A stretch of 64,000 bases of DNA, taken from assembly GCA_900314495.1 (NCBI GenBank), contig OMVJ01000016.1, positions 1 to 64,000 on the forward strand, given 5' to 3'. The notes under the pieces were generated by a model that saw only the letters and a list, made by a program, of their open reading frames with translations, searched no databases and was not told the DNA's origin. The stretch is from an uncultured Olsenella sp. (GTDB lineage Bacteria; Actinomycetota; Coriobacteriia; Coriobacteriales; Atopobiaceae). Made by a program: the position numbers and the translations under genes. Positions 25,840-35,044 of the stretch are shown one piece after another; positions within the stretch are counted from its first letter, which is position 1; each line of letters opens with the position of its first letter.

Positions 25840-26032
25840 GTACCTGCAGGAGGACGGGGCCCACTTGACCGAAGCCGGTGCCCAGGCCTATGCAAAGACC
25901 CTGCTCGATGCGACGGGGGATCTGACCAGTGGCAGCGAATCTGGCAAGGGGACGGCCGACTCGGAGGAAGCCACTGACGAGGACGCTGCTGCTGGCGATG
26001 GAAGTGACGCCGCTTCGACGGAAGAGGCCTAA
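25710..26032 (+). pseudogene. Displaced C-terminal part of the acyltransferase's second SGNH domain
   Basis: The +1 frame from about 25710 continues the second SGNH domain: VWLINTRTASSFC, WYGASAGHSEYLQEDG and AHLTEAG, parallel to WHGATEGHSEYLIEDG and IHLTEEG in the first. A single extra G in the AAGGG run (25705-25709) explains the shift: without it the sequence reads GEKVWLINT. The end is an acidic, low-complexity tail. It may be a real mutation, a phase-variable tract, or a sequencing error. Confidence 0.75.
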
Positions 26033-26059
26033 CGCGCCGGCCTGCGCTCTTTGCTCCCG

Positions 26060-28087
26060 CTACGACCCCAGAATTTCCCGCACGTCGTCGGCGTAGTCTT
26101 CGATGAGCGTCGGTCCGTCATCGCCGAATTCGATGACGGCATCGCCAATCTCGTCGAAGAGCTTCTCGTTGATGGAGTCGACGAGAACGGATTCCAACGG
26201 CTTGCCGGGGCCAAGGAGGTCCTGGTAGGGCTCGCTGGCGACGATTCGCCGCGCGACTTGGAGCTCGAGGTCGGTGAGCCCGCAAGGGTTGTGGCTGGGC
26301 GGCGCGGGCTGGCTCGTGACGGCTGCGGCTGCTGGCACTGCCGGAACGGCCTGGGCAAGTGGAGCCTTTGCCTGCGGCTTCTTTCGCGCGTAAGAGGTTT
26401 CCATGCCAGGCAACTGGGGTTGCTCGGCCGGTTGGGGCTGCGTCGCCTGCTCCATGCCCGGCACATAGCCCTCGCGCTCCTCGTCTATGAGGAGCGCCTC
26501 GCGCGTGGCCGCGGCGGCGGTGCGAATCTGCTTCAGCTGGGAAAGGTCGATGGTGATCTTGCGCTTCTCTGCCTCCACCTGGCGCTCATGCACGGCCGCG
26601 CTTTCCTTCGCGATCATCGTGCGCAGGTATTTTGGCAGCTCGCGCTCCTTGAGCGGCCGGTTGTACTGCCAGTCTGCACGCATCTGCTGGTCGATGGCGC
26701 GCAGCAGCTTGCCAAGCTCGCGGTTGCGCGCGGCGCGCTCGTAGCCGCGCTTGATGTTCCACCGTCCGAAACGGAACGAGACCGTCTCGCAGGCGGTCAG
26801 TCGTACGGTGACCTGCCCGTGGTCCTTGTCTTCCACGAAGGGTGCGCCGAGGAACGGCGTGTACTGGTAGCTCTCCTCGGGGCCAAGCAGGCCGTCCACG
26901 TAGTTGACCTTGCGTCGCTTGCCGCAGTGTGACGCGAGCTTGCGGAAGACTGCCGCGCCAACCGCCGCCGCCTCGTCCGGATGCTCGCGGAAGAAGGGCG
27001 AGCGGTCCAGCGGATAGGTTGAGACGGCACCCATGGCAGCCCAGAGCTGGGCGTCGGTCGGCAGCGTCTGCGGGGAGTCCGCGGGTGTCAGCCCGCGGAG
27101 GGACTCCTGGCACAGAACCGCGCGCTCTGCCGTGCGCAGCGCCGCCACGGCCTGCGCGTACGCGCGCTCGTCCTCCGTGGTTGCAAGCTTGGGGTCCAAG
27201 CCGTAGTAGATCACGAAGTCTCGGACCCAGCGGTTGAGGTCCAACAGCAGGTTCGCGCCAAGGTCCTGGGTGCCAAGCTCCTCGCAGCGCTGCCTCATGC
27301 GCCTGAGCTCGTCAAAGTGCGCGAGTTCGTCACCTGGCCCGATGTTGTTCACGAGCTCGCTGGCCAGCAGGTGGGCGTAGGTGTAGGGGAGCTCGTAGGC
27401 CGTGCCCGCGCGCCAGCTTGTGCGCCAGGTGAAGTAGCCCCGAAGCTCGCGGTCGGAAAGCTCCTGGTACGTGGGCAGGTAGCGATACCGCGGCGTTCCC
27501 ACCAGCGGCTGGTTGTCCTGGAAGTCCGCCGCAAGTCGCGCCTGCTGCAGGAACAGCCTGATGCCGCGCAAGGGGTGGCCGTCGGCGTCGTTGGACTGCT
27601 CCAGCGCGCGCAGCTGGCGTAGGGTCTCCGGAAGTTTGACCGGGATGACGTTCTCCTTCGCACGCAGACGGTCCTGCAGCCAGTTCCAGGTGGAGGTGGC
27701 CACGCGTTGCGCACCTTGGCTGCGCTGCGCGCTCTGGTCCTGGCGCGCCGGGGAACCCTGCGTGGCAGATGCTCCGCGCTGGGCGACGGCGTTCCGCCAT
27801 GCCGCCACGTCCCGCTGCTCGTCCTCGCCCTGTTGGCGGTAGGCCGCCTCCCGCGCGCGGCGCTTGCGCTCGAACTCGCTGCGGCTATGCGCGCTCGCGG
27901 CCGCACGTCTGTCCGCCGCGCGCTGCTGCGCGCGCTCCCGCTGAAGGTCTGCCCCGGTGCGCAGGATGGGTTCGTCGCTGTAAGAGCGCTGGGAGAATGC
28001 GGAGCTCTCGCGCATGCGGTCGCTGCCAAGAATCTGCTGGATGATCCTCTCCACGCGATCGTGATTCTCGTCGGGCTGCCCTGCCAT
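26060..28087 (-). CDS. TerB_N/TerB_C domain protein
   Basis: 675 residues. The N-terminal 170 are Arg/Gln/Ala-rich, probably coiled coil. TerB_N is recognised at about residues 195-260 (RYRYLPTYQELSDRELRGYF, TWRTSWRAG, PYTYAHLLASELVNNIG). The end (about 600-675) matches TerB_C (SVLVDSINEKLFDEIGDAVIEF, EDYADDVREIL). These two domains recur in proteins linked by gene neighbourhood to helicases and AAA ATPases. It is on the same strand as the ATPase and helicase, and only the opposite-strand acyltransferase separates them. AAGGGAGGTG precedes ATG 28087. Likely scaffold or sensor of the same system; function unproven. Confidence 0.8.
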   Translation of the reverse strand: MAGQPDENHDRVERIIQQILGSDRMRESSAFSQRSYSDEPILRTGADLQRERAQQRAADRRAAASAHSRSEFERKRRAREAAYRQQGEDEQRDVAAWRNAVAQRGASATQGSPARQDQSAQRSQGAQRVATSTWNWLQDRLRAKENVIPVKLPETLRQLRALEQSNDADGHPLRGIRLFLQQARLAADFQDNQPLVGTPRYRYLPTYQELSDRELRGYFTWRTSWRAGTAYELPYTYAHLLASELVNNIGPGDELAHFDELRRMRQRCEELGTQDLGANLLLDLNRWVRDFVIYYGLDPKLATTEDERAYAQAVAALRTAERAVLCQESLRGLTPADSPQTLPTDAQLWAAMGAVSTYPLDRSPFFREHPDEAAAVGAAVFRKLASHCGKRRKVNYVDGLLGPEESYQYTPFLGAPFVEDKDHGQVTVRLTACETVSFRFGRWNIKRGYERAARNRELGKLLRAIDQQMRADWQYNRPLKERELPKYLRTMIAKESAAVHERQVEAEKRKITIDLSQLKQIRTAAAATREALLIDEEREGYVPGMEQATQPQPAEQPQLPGMETSYARKKPQAKAPLAQAVPAVPAAAAVTSQPAPPSHNPCGLTDLELQVARRIVASEPYQDLLGPGKPLESVLVDSINEKLFDEIGDAVIEFGDDGPTLIEDYADDVREILGS

Positions 28088-28170
28088 ACGCACCTCCCTT
28101 GTCATGCCATCTAACCTGACCCAATAAACTGTAGGGCAAATTCTGGCCTGCTTGGTCAGAACGAGCGAAA

Positions 28171-28265
28171 GGTCTCGCGGCATTAGAGACTTCAAACGCC
28201 GCGAGACCTGCTGGAAAGTCAGTTGAGACGAGAAAGCGCGGCATTTGAGAGTCCAAATGCCGCGC
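28171..28265. repeat. Paired-palindrome element with CGCGGCATT arms
   Basis: Hairpin 1 pairs GGTCTCGCGGC with GCCGCGAGACC (28171-28208), and hairpin 2 pairs GCGCGGCATTTG with CAAATGCCGCGC (28236-28265). Their cores are homologous (CGCGGCATT-n-GAGA). The spacer ends ACGAGAAA. It lies between purL's end and the TerB gene and can terminate purL. Confidence 0.75.
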
Positions 28266-28303
28266 CGTTGGGGTTGTCAGGCTGTGCGTCCGACGCGCGT
28301 GCC

Positions 28304-31300
28304 CTACTCCGTGAAGTAGCTCACGCCGCCCTGGAAGAGGGGCTGGTAGGGGTTGCCGGGAACGTTCTGGTAGGTGCCCGCCGTGTAGCGCTCCGTGTGG
28401 CCCATCTTGCCCAGCACGCGGCCGTCCGGGCTGGTGATGCCCTCGATGGAGAGCACGGACCCGTTGGGGTTCACGCCCAGGTCCATGGAGGGGACACCGG
28501 CCTCATCCACGTACTGCGTGGCAATCTGGCCGCCGGCGCGAAGCTGCGCCAGCACCTCGGGCGAGGCCACGAAGCGGCCCTCGCCGTGGCTGATGGCCAC
28601 CGTGTGGATGTCACCAACCTGGCACTTGCTGAGCCAGGGGGAGAGGTCGCTGGCCACGCGCGTGCGGACCAGGCGGCTCTGGTGGCGGCCGATGGTGTTG
28701 AAGGTGAGCGTGGGGCACTTGTCCGTCATGGGCACGATGTCGCCGTAGGGCACCAGGCCCAGCTTGACCAGGGCCTGGAAGCCGTTGCAGATGCCCAGGA
28801 TCAGGCCGTCGCGGTTCTGCAGCAGGTCGCGCACGGCCTCCGTGACGGCGGGCGCGCGGAAGAAGGCCGTGATGAACTTGGCGGAGCCGTCGGGCTCGTC
28901 GCCGCCGGAGAAGCCGCCGGGGATCATGATGATCTGCGACTTGTTGATCTGCTCAACCAGGGCCTGGGTGCTCTGTGCCACGTTCTGCGGGGTGAGGTTG
29001 TTGACCACCAAGGTGGTGACGTCGGCGCCGGCGCGCTCGAAGGCGTGGGCGCTGTCGTACTCGCAGTTGTTGCCGGGGAAGACGGGGATGACCACGCGCG
29101 GCCGGGCCAGGTGCGCGTGGGCGCACACGGCCGGGGCCTCGCGGTGGAAGCTGACCTGCTCAACGGGCTCGCCCGCCTCGCGGTAGGGGAAGACGGGCTC
29201 CATGCGGGCCTCCCAGGCCTCCTGCAGCGGGGCCAGGTCCAGGGTCTGCCCAGCAACGGCAAGCTGGTAGGCCTGCGTGGTGGTGCCCAGCTCCTGCACG
29301 GTAACGCCCTCGGGCGCTGCGGGCAGGTCCGCTCCGTCGGCAAGCTCAACCAGGAAGCTGCCGTAGGCGGGGGCGAACAGGGCATCTGCGTCCGCGACGC
29401 CGCTCAGGTCCACGCCAATGCCGTTGCCCACGCACATCTTGAACAGGGCCTCCGCGGTGGCGCCGTAGCCCGGCGTGCTGACGGCGGCGGCAGCCTTGCT
29501 GGCGGCGAGCTGGCTGGCCAGGTCGCAGGCGGCCAGCAGGCTGGTGGCGTCTGGCGTGATGCCGTCCTCCCTGTAGCTGGGGGCAATCCGCACCACGCGG
29601 TGGCCGGCGGCCTTGAACTCCGGGGACGTGACGTTGGCCACGTTGCCCAGCGCAACGGCAAAGCTGACCAGGGTGGGCGGCACGTCCAGGTCCTCGAAGG
29701 AGCCGGACATGGAGTCCTTGCCGCCAATGGAGCCAATGCCCAGGTCCACCTGGGCCATGAGGGCACCCAGAACCGCCGCCGTGGGCTTGCCCCAGCGCTC
29801 GGGCTCGTCGCGGAGCTTCTCGAAGTACTCCTGGAAGGTCAGGTACATGTCCTCGTGCCTGAAGCCTGCCGCGACCAGCTTGGCCACGGACTCGACGACG
29901 GCCAGGTAGGCGCCCGTGAACTGGTTGGCGGAACTGAGGTAGGGGTTGAAGCCCCAGGCCATGCCGGACACCGTGGTGGTCTCGCCCTCAACGGGCAGCT
30001 TGGCCACCATGGCCATGCTGGGCGTGAGCTGGTTCCTGCCGCCAAAGGGCATGAGCACCGTGGCCGCGCCGATGGTGGAGTCAAAGCGCTCCGAGAGGCC
30101 CTTGTTGGAGGCCACGTTCATGTCCGTCACCAGGGAGTGCATCTTCTGCGCGAAGGTGTTGCCCTCCCACTCCGGCTTCCACTCGCCCTGGTGCTCGATG
30201 CGGACGATCTGGTGCTTGGGGGCGCCGTTGCTGGCAAGGAACTCGCGCGAGATGTCCACTATGGTCTCGCCGTCCCACACCATGCGCAGGCGGGGCTCCT
30301 CGGTCACGCGGGCAACGACGGTGGCCTCAAGGTTCTCCTCGTGGGCGTAGCCAATGAACTCGTCCACGTCCTCCGGCGCCAGGGCCACGGCCATGCGCTC
30401 CTGGGACTCGCTGATGGCCAGCTCCGTGCCGTCCAGGCCCTCGTACTTCTTGGGCACGCGGTTGAGGTCAATGAAGAGGCCGTCCGCCAGCTCGCCAATG
30501 GCAACGGAGACGCCGCCTGCGCCAAAGTCGTTGCAGCGCTTGATGAGGCGGCAGGCGTCGCCGCGGCGGAACAGGCGCTGCAGCTTGCGCTCCGTGGGGG
30601 CGTTGCCCTTCTGGACCTCCGCGCCGTCCTTCTCCAGCGACTCCACGTTGTGGGCCTTGGAGGAGCCGGTTGCGCCGCCAATGCCGTCGCGACCGGTGCG
30701 GCCGCCGAGCAGGACGATCTTGTCGCCGGGGGCCGGGGTCTCGCGACGCACGTGGTCCGCCGGGGTGGCACCCACCACGGCGCCGATCTCCATGCGCTTG
30801 GCCACGTAGCCGGGGTGGTACAGCTCGTTCACCTGGCCGGTTGCGAGGCCAATCTGGTTGCCGTAGCTGGAGTAGCCCGCGGCGGCCGTGCGCACAATCT
30901 GGCGCTGAGGCAGCTTGCCCTTCATGGTCTGGCTGACGGGGGTGAAGGGGTCGCCGGCGCCGGTGACGCGCATGGCCTGGTACACGTAGCTGCGGCCGGA
31001 CAGCGGGTCGCGAATGGCGCCGCCGATGCAGGTTGCCGCGCCACCGAAGGGCTCAATCTCCGTGGGGTGGTTGTGGGTCTCGTTCTTGAAGAGGAAGAGC
31101 CAGTCCTGCTGCTCGCCGTTCACGTCCACCTTGCACTTGATGGTGCAGGCGTTGATCTCCTCGGACTCGTCCAGGTTCTTGAGGATGCCCTTGGCGCGCA
31201 GGTACTTGGCACCGATGGTGCCCATGTCCATGAGGCAGACGGGCTTCTTGGTGCGGCCCAGCTCCTCGCGCATCTTAAGGTACTGGTTGAAGGCGTCCCA

Positions 31301-32026
31301 GACCACCTGGTCGTCAACTTTGACCTGCTCAAGCTGGGTGCCGAAGGTGGTGTGGCGGCAGTGGTCGGACCAGTAGGTGTCGATCATCTTTATTTCCGTG
31401 ATGGTCGGCACGCGGCCCTCGCCGGCAAAGTACTTCTGGCAGAACTTGATGTCCGCCAGGTCCATGGCCAGGCCGCGGTCGTCAATGAACTCCTGCAGCT
31501 GGGTGTCCGTAAGGTCCAGGAAGCCGGCCAGCTTCTCCACCATGGGAGGCTCGGGCTGGACAGTCTTGAGGGTCTGGCGGGGCTCCAGCGAGGCCTCGCG
31601 TGCCTCAACCGGGTTGATCACGTAATGCTTTATGGCCTCCACGTCTGCCGGGGCCAGCTGGCCGGCAATGGCGTAGACCTTGGCGGAGCGGACCAGCGGG
31701 CGCTCGCCCTGGCTTATGAGCTGCACGCACTCACTGGCGGAGTCTGCGCGCTGGTCAAACTGGCCGGGCAGGTACTCCACGGCAAACACGAGGTCTTGGC
31801 CAAAGTCGGGCAGGTCGTAAAGGACGTTGTCCGACTGCGGCTCAGAGAAGACCGTGGGGACGCACTGGGCGAAGAGCTCGTCCGAGATGCCCTCCACGTC
31901 GTAGCGGTTGAGCAGGCGCAGGCCGGTGATGCCGGCGATGCCGAGCGTGTGGCGCAGCTCGTGCGAGAGCTGGCGCGCCTCGACGTCGAACCCGGGCTTC
32001 TTCTCCACGTAAACGCGAGAGACCAT
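28304..32026 (-). CDS. purL: Phosphoribosylformylglycinamidine synthase, single-chain PurL-PurQ
   Basis: Converts FGAR, glutamine and ATP to FGAM in de novo purine synthesis. About 1,240 residues, the clostridial type. The ATP-grasp-like PurL domains lead (HCRHTTFGTQ near residue 212; the THNHPTEIEPFGGAATCIGG motif). The C-terminal glutamine amidotransferase has nucleophile Cys in GICNGFQAL (about 1080) and the His/Glu region SHGEGRF. ATG 32026 follows AAGGTAGGA. It is transcribed alone, and the 3' side carries two hairpins. No purine riboswitch is visible upstream. Confidence 0.95.
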   Translation of the reverse strand: MVSRVYVEKKPGFDVEARQLSHELRHTLGIAGITGLRLLNRYDVEGISDELFAQCVPTVFSEPQSDNVLYDLPDFGQDLVFAVEYLPGQFDQRADSASECVQLISQGERPLVRSAKVYAIAGQLAPADVEAIKHYVINPVEAREASLEPRQTLKTVQPEPPMVEKLAGFLDLTDTQLQEFIDDRGLAMDLADIKFCQKYFAGEGRVPTITEIKMIDTYWSDHCRHTTFGTQLEQVKVDDQVVWDAFNQYLKMREELGRTKKPVCLMDMGTIGAKYLRAKGILKNLDESEEINACTIKCKVDVNGEQQDWLFLFKNETHNHPTEIEPFGGAATCIGGAIRDPLSGRSYVYQAMRVTGAGDPFTPVSQTMKGKLPQRQIVRTAAAGYSSYGNQIGLATGQVNELYHPGYVAKRMEIGAVVGATPADHVRRETPAPGDKIVLLGGRTGRDGIGGATGSSKAHNVESLEKDGAEVQKGNAPTERKLQRLFRRGDACRLIKRCNDFGAGGVSVAIGELADGLFIDLNRVPKKYEGLDGTELAISESQERMAVALAPEDVDEFIGYAHEENLEATVVARVTEEPRLRMVWDGETIVDISREFLASNGAPKHQIVRIEHQGEWKPEWEGNTFAQKMHSLVTDMNVASNKGLSERFDSTIGAATVLMPFGGRNQLTPSMAMVAKLPVEGETTTVSGMAWGFNPYLSSANQFTGAYLAVVESVAKLVAAGFRHEDMYLTFQEYFEKLRDEPERWGKPTAAVLGALMAQVDLGIGSIGGKDSMSGSFEDLDVPPTLVSFAVALGNVANVTSPEFKAAGHRVVRIAPSYREDGITPDATSLLAACDLASQLAASKAAAAVSTPGYGATAEALFKMCVGNGIGVDLSGVADADALFAPAYGSFLVELADGADLPAAPEGVTVQELGTTTQAYQLAVAGQTLDLAPLQEAWEARMEPVFPYREAGEPVEQVSFHREAPAVCAHAHLARPRVVIPVFPGNNCEYDSAHAFERAGADVTTLVVNNLTPQNVAQSTQALVEQINKSQIIMIPGGFSGGDEPDGSAKFITAFFRAPAVTEAVRDLLQNRDGLILGICNGFQALVKLGLVPYGDIVPMTDKCPTLTFNTIGRHQSRLVRTRVASDLSPWLSKCQVGDIHTVAISHGEGRFVASPEVLAQLRAGGQIATQYVDEAGVPSMDLGVNPNGSVLSIEGITSPDGRVLGKMGHTERYTAGTYQNVPGNPYQPLFQGGVSYFTE

Positions 32027-32110
32027 GTTGGTCCTACCTTCCTCAAGAAGGGAAACATTCCGCAGGCGGAACGTGCGGCAATACCCCTCCATCATAGGCG
32101 AGAAGCGCGC

Positions 32111-32170
32111 ATGACAGAGGGGGACGTTTCCCTTTTGACATGAGACAGGGGGACGGTTCTCGCGTCTCAT
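32111..32170. repeat. REP-A and REP-B elements side by side
   Basis: ATGACAGAGGGGGACGTTTC...TTGACAT is directly followed by TGAGACAGGGGGACGGTTCT...TCTCAT. The two arm families (TGACA and TGAGAC) abut here, which shows that they are one related element group. Confidence 0.75.
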
Positions 32171-32281
32171 GCCAGAGGGCGCGGCCGTTCGCACGTGCGT
32201 TGCATGGTTGGCTCCCTTGCCTAATGATTGCCTCTGATTACCGCCAAAACATTACCGCCATTGGCGGCAATGAGAGAAGGG

Positions 32282-32345
32282 GAGACAGAGGGACATACCT
32301 TTTGTCTCATTCAAATGAGACACGAGAACCGTCCCCCTGTCTCAC
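32282..32345. repeat. REP-B palindrome pair ending at the ecfT stop
   Basis: A GAGACAGAGGGACATACCTT...GTCTCATTC half and an inverted GAATGAGACACGAGAACCGT...GTCTCA half. On the minus strand the element's first three bases, TGA, are the ecfT stop codon. The adjoining stretch 32171-32281 has an imperfect ACCGCC/GGCGGC repeat and no gene. Confidence 0.75.
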
Positions 32346-33127
32346 ACCAGGACGATGATGTAGGCGACGGCGATGGCTGCGGCCAGCCAGTCCTGCCAAC
32401 GCATGCGCAGAGGGTGCCAGTGGGACCGGTCGGCGCCGCCCTCGTAGCAGCGGGCGTCCAGCGCGCGGGCCAGGCCGTTGGCGTGCCGCATGGAGCTAGC
32501 CAGCAGCGCCACAATCACGGGGATGATGGCCTTCACGCGATGCGCGAGCGACCCCTCACCCAGCGCGCCGCCGCGCGAGGCCTGCGCGTCCAGAATGGCC
32601 GAGGCCTCGTCGCCCAGCGTGGGAATGAAGCGCAGCATAAGCGAGAAGATCATGGCAATCTCGTGCCCAGGCAGGCCAATGCGAGAAAGCGGCGAGAGAA
32701 GCGCGTCCGCCGCGTCAGTCAGCTCCGTGGGCGTGGTGGTGAGCAGCATGAGCGCACAGATGACTATGGCCACGACCAGGCGCAACGTGTAAAGGAAGGC
32801 ACCCCAGAGGCCGCCCGTGGTTATGCTGAGCGGTCCCAGCCAGACGAGCGTCTGGCCGGACTTGATGGCGAACATGTTGAAGACGGAGAGCACGGCCAGG
32901 ACGATGACGATGGACTTGATGGAGCCCAGAACCTCCCTGGCGGGGATGCGCGAGAGCGCCATCAGCGCGAACATGGCAACGTAGCCCAGTGCCAGCTGCG
33001 GCAGCGAGCGAATGAAGAAGACGGAAATCATGAGCGCCAGGCCGCAGACGACCTTGACGCGCGGGTCCAGCCGGTGGATGGGCGACTGGGCGGGGTAGTA
33101 CTGGCCTATGGAGATTCGCAGCGCCAT
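32342..33127 (-). CDS. ecfT: ECF transporter transmembrane subunit EcfT
   Basis: Membrane coupling subunit of 261 residues with about six membrane segments and the two ATPase-coupling motifs: the first ASRGG near residue 184, the second ARALDARCY (about 222-230). It joins the ATPases to the substrate-binding RibU. The start shares an A with the EcfA stop (TGATG), so translation is coupled. The stop codon is the leading TGA of a REP-B element, and the protein ends directly at the repeat. Confidence 0.9.
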   Translation of the reverse strand: MALRISIGQYYPAQSPIHRLDPRVKVVCGLALMISVFFIRSLPQLALGYVAMFALMALSRIPAREVLGSIKSIVIVLAVLSVFNMFAIKSGQTLVWLGPLSITTGGLWGAFLYTLRLVVAIVICALMLLTTTPTELTDAADALLSPLSRIGLPGHEIAMIFSLMLRFIPTLGDEASAILDAQASRGGALGEGSLAHRVKAIIPVIVALLASSMRHANGLARALDARCYEGGADRSHWHPLRMRWQDWLAAAIAVAYIIVLV

Positions 33128-35028
33128 CAGCGGGTCGCCTCCTTGGGGGCCGCCGGGTTGCCGGCGGCGTCGCGCTCGGTCGCCGCGACGATAGCGTTGG
33201 CCAGCTCCGTCGACGTCAGCGGCTCACCCATGTCTGGCGCGCCCAGTGCCTCCAGCTCGTGCGCCCAGCGCAGGGGCCGGGGCAGGCCCAGGCCACACGC
33301 GTTGAGCTGCGCCTCGTTGCCGCGCGAGAAGACCTGCGCCGGCGTGCCCTGCATGAGCAGGCGCGACTGGTCCAGCACGATGACCTGCTGCGCGTGGGCG
33401 GCGTCCTCCATGGAGTGCGTGACCTGTACCACGGTGACGCCGCGCGCGTGGATGCGCTCCAGAATGCGTCGCAGGTCAAGGCGGCCCTGCGGGTCCAGGC
33501 CCGCAGTGGGCTCGTCCAGCACCAGGGTCGCGGGCTCCATGGCCAGCACGCCGGCGATGGCGCAGAGGCGCTTCTGTCCGCCGGAAAGCTCGAAGGGGGA
33601 GGCGTCGCGCTTGTGCGAGAGGCCCACCAGATCCAGCGCGTGGTCCACGCGGCGGGCGACCTCCTCGGCGGGCAGCTTCATGTTGGTGGGACCGTATGCC
33701 ACGTCCTGCGCCACGGTCTCCGCAAAGAGCTGGCGCTCTGGGTGCTGCATGACGTAGCCGATGGTCCCGTGGATGCGCCTGCGGCCCTTCTTGCTACCTG
33801 TGTCCGTGCCGCCGATTAGCACCTTGCCGGAATCTGGCACCTCCAGCGCGCAAATCAGGCGCAGGAGGGTGGATTTGCCGGAGCCCGTCTGCCCCACAAT
33901 GGCTGCCGCCGTGCCGGGTGCGATGGAGAACGACACGTCGTCAAGAGCGCGCCGGGAGGGGACGCCGCGACGAGGTCGCCCGTAGGAGAACGAGACGTGG
34001 TCCACGCAAATGGCAGGCGTTGCGCTTGCGGTTGGCGTGCGTGAATCTGGCATGGCGCTGGCGGGTTTCTCGCCGTTAGCGGGCAGGGTGCTGGTGCTCT
34101 GCGCGGCATCCCCGCGCGGGAGCTTTCCTGCGATGGCCGCGAGCATGACTTCCTTGCGGCCCGCCCAGGGCACGTCCATGCCGCGCGCACGGAGCTTCTC
34201 GGCCAGGCGGGTGCCGAAGGGCTTCTCCAGCCCAAGGTCGCGCAGCTCGTCCCCGTGGGCGAAGACCTGCTGAGGCGTGCCTTCCAGCACGATGCGCCCC
34301 TGGCTCATGACTAGCACGCGGTCCGCCTGGAAGGCCTCCTCCATGAAGTGCGTGATGTGCACGACCGTGGTGCCAGCTTGCTGCAACTTGTCCATCACGT
34401 GCATGATGGAGCGGCGCCCGCGCACGTCCAAGAGGGCGCCGGGCTCGTCCAGCACCAGGACCTGGGGCTCCATGGCAAGGGCCCCCGCAATGGTCACGCG
34501 CTGCTTCTGCCCGCCGGAAAGGCGGGTTGGGTCGGCCTTGGCGTAGTCGTCCAGGGCAACGCGGTGCAGCTCACGGGCCACGCGCAGGCCAATCTGGTCC
34601 GAGGGAACGCCCAGGTTCTCCGGGCCAAAGGCCACGTCGTCCTCCACCACGGAGGTGACAATCTGGTCGTCCGGGTTCTGGAAGACAAGGCCCAGCTCGC
34701 GCCGGGCACGGCGGTAGGCCTCGAAGTCCGGCCCGCCGTCAGCGTAGACCTTCTGGCCCACCAGCGTGACCTCACCGGCGTCGGGCGCGAGCAGGCCGCA
34801 CAGCACGGAGGCCAGCGTGGACTTGCCGGAACCGTTGGCGCCCAGCACGCAGATGCGCTCGCCGGCAGCGACGCTGAGCGAGACGTCGTCCAGCGCGCGG
34901 ATGTCGTGCTCGTACTCCAGCGTGACGTGGCTGAGCAGAAGGACGGGCCGAGCCGCCTGCGTGGCGGACTCGGCCTCGTTGGTTTGTGCGTTGGCGTGCG
35001 GCGCGCCTGCCGCCGGCTTGCTGGTCAC
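33127..35028 (-). CDS. Fused ECF transporter ATPase EcfA-EcfA'
   Basis: Two ABC ATPase domains in one chain (about 633 residues). Domain 1: GANGSGKST, LSGGQKQRV, VLVLDEPGALLD. Domain 2: GQTGSGKST, LSGGQKRLC, TLVLDEPTAGLD. The linker is Pro/Ser/Thr-rich. Normally EcfA1 and EcfA2 are separate; here they are fused. GTG 35028 is chosen because AGAAGG sits at good spacing and just after the ribU stop. A TTG at 35055 is possible but overlaps ribU. Drives vitamin import with EcfT and RibU. Confidence 0.9.
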   Translation of the reverse strand: MTSKPAAGAPHANAQTNEAESATQAARPVLLLSHVTLEYEHDIRALDDVSLSVAAGERICVLGANGSGKSTLASVLCGLLAPDAGEVTLVGQKVYADGGPDFEAYRRARRELGLVFQNPDDQIVTSVVEDDVAFGPENLGVPSDQIGLRVARELHRVALDDYAKADPTRLSGGQKQRVTIAGALAMEPQVLVLDEPGALLDVRGRRSIMHVMDKLQQAGTTVVHITHFMEEAFQADRVLVMSQGRIVLEGTPQQVFAHGDELRDLGLEKPFGTRLAEKLRARGMDVPWAGRKEVMLAAIAGKLPRGDAAQSTSTLPANGEKPASAMPDSRTPTASATPAICVDHVSFSYGRPRRGVPSRRALDDVSFSIAPGTAAAIVGQTGSGKSTLLRLICALEVPDSGKVLIGGTDTGSKKGRRRIHGTIGYVMQHPERQLFAETVAQDVAYGPTNMKLPAEEVARRVDHALDLVGLSHKRDASPFELSGGQKRLCAIAGVLAMEPATLVLDEPTAGLDPQGRLDLRRILERIHARGVTVVQVTHSMEDAAHAQQVIVLDQSRLLMQGTPAQVFSRGNEAQLNACGLGLPRPLRWAHELEALGAPDMGEPLTSTELANAIVAATERDAAGNPAAPKEATR

Positions 35029-35044
35029 TGGCAGCCTTCTGGCA

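Noticed and set aside
19514-28087. A full BREX system
   Set aside because: No PglX methyltransferase, PglZ phosphatase, PglY/BrxC or brxA/B gene is in the window, so only BrxD-like and BrxHI-like components can be claimed.
28223-32143. 1,306-residue plus-strand ORF over purL
   Set aside because: Exact shadow of the unmistakable purL in the opposite strand; Gly/Ala/His/Val-rich composition typical of antisense frames in GC-rich DNA.
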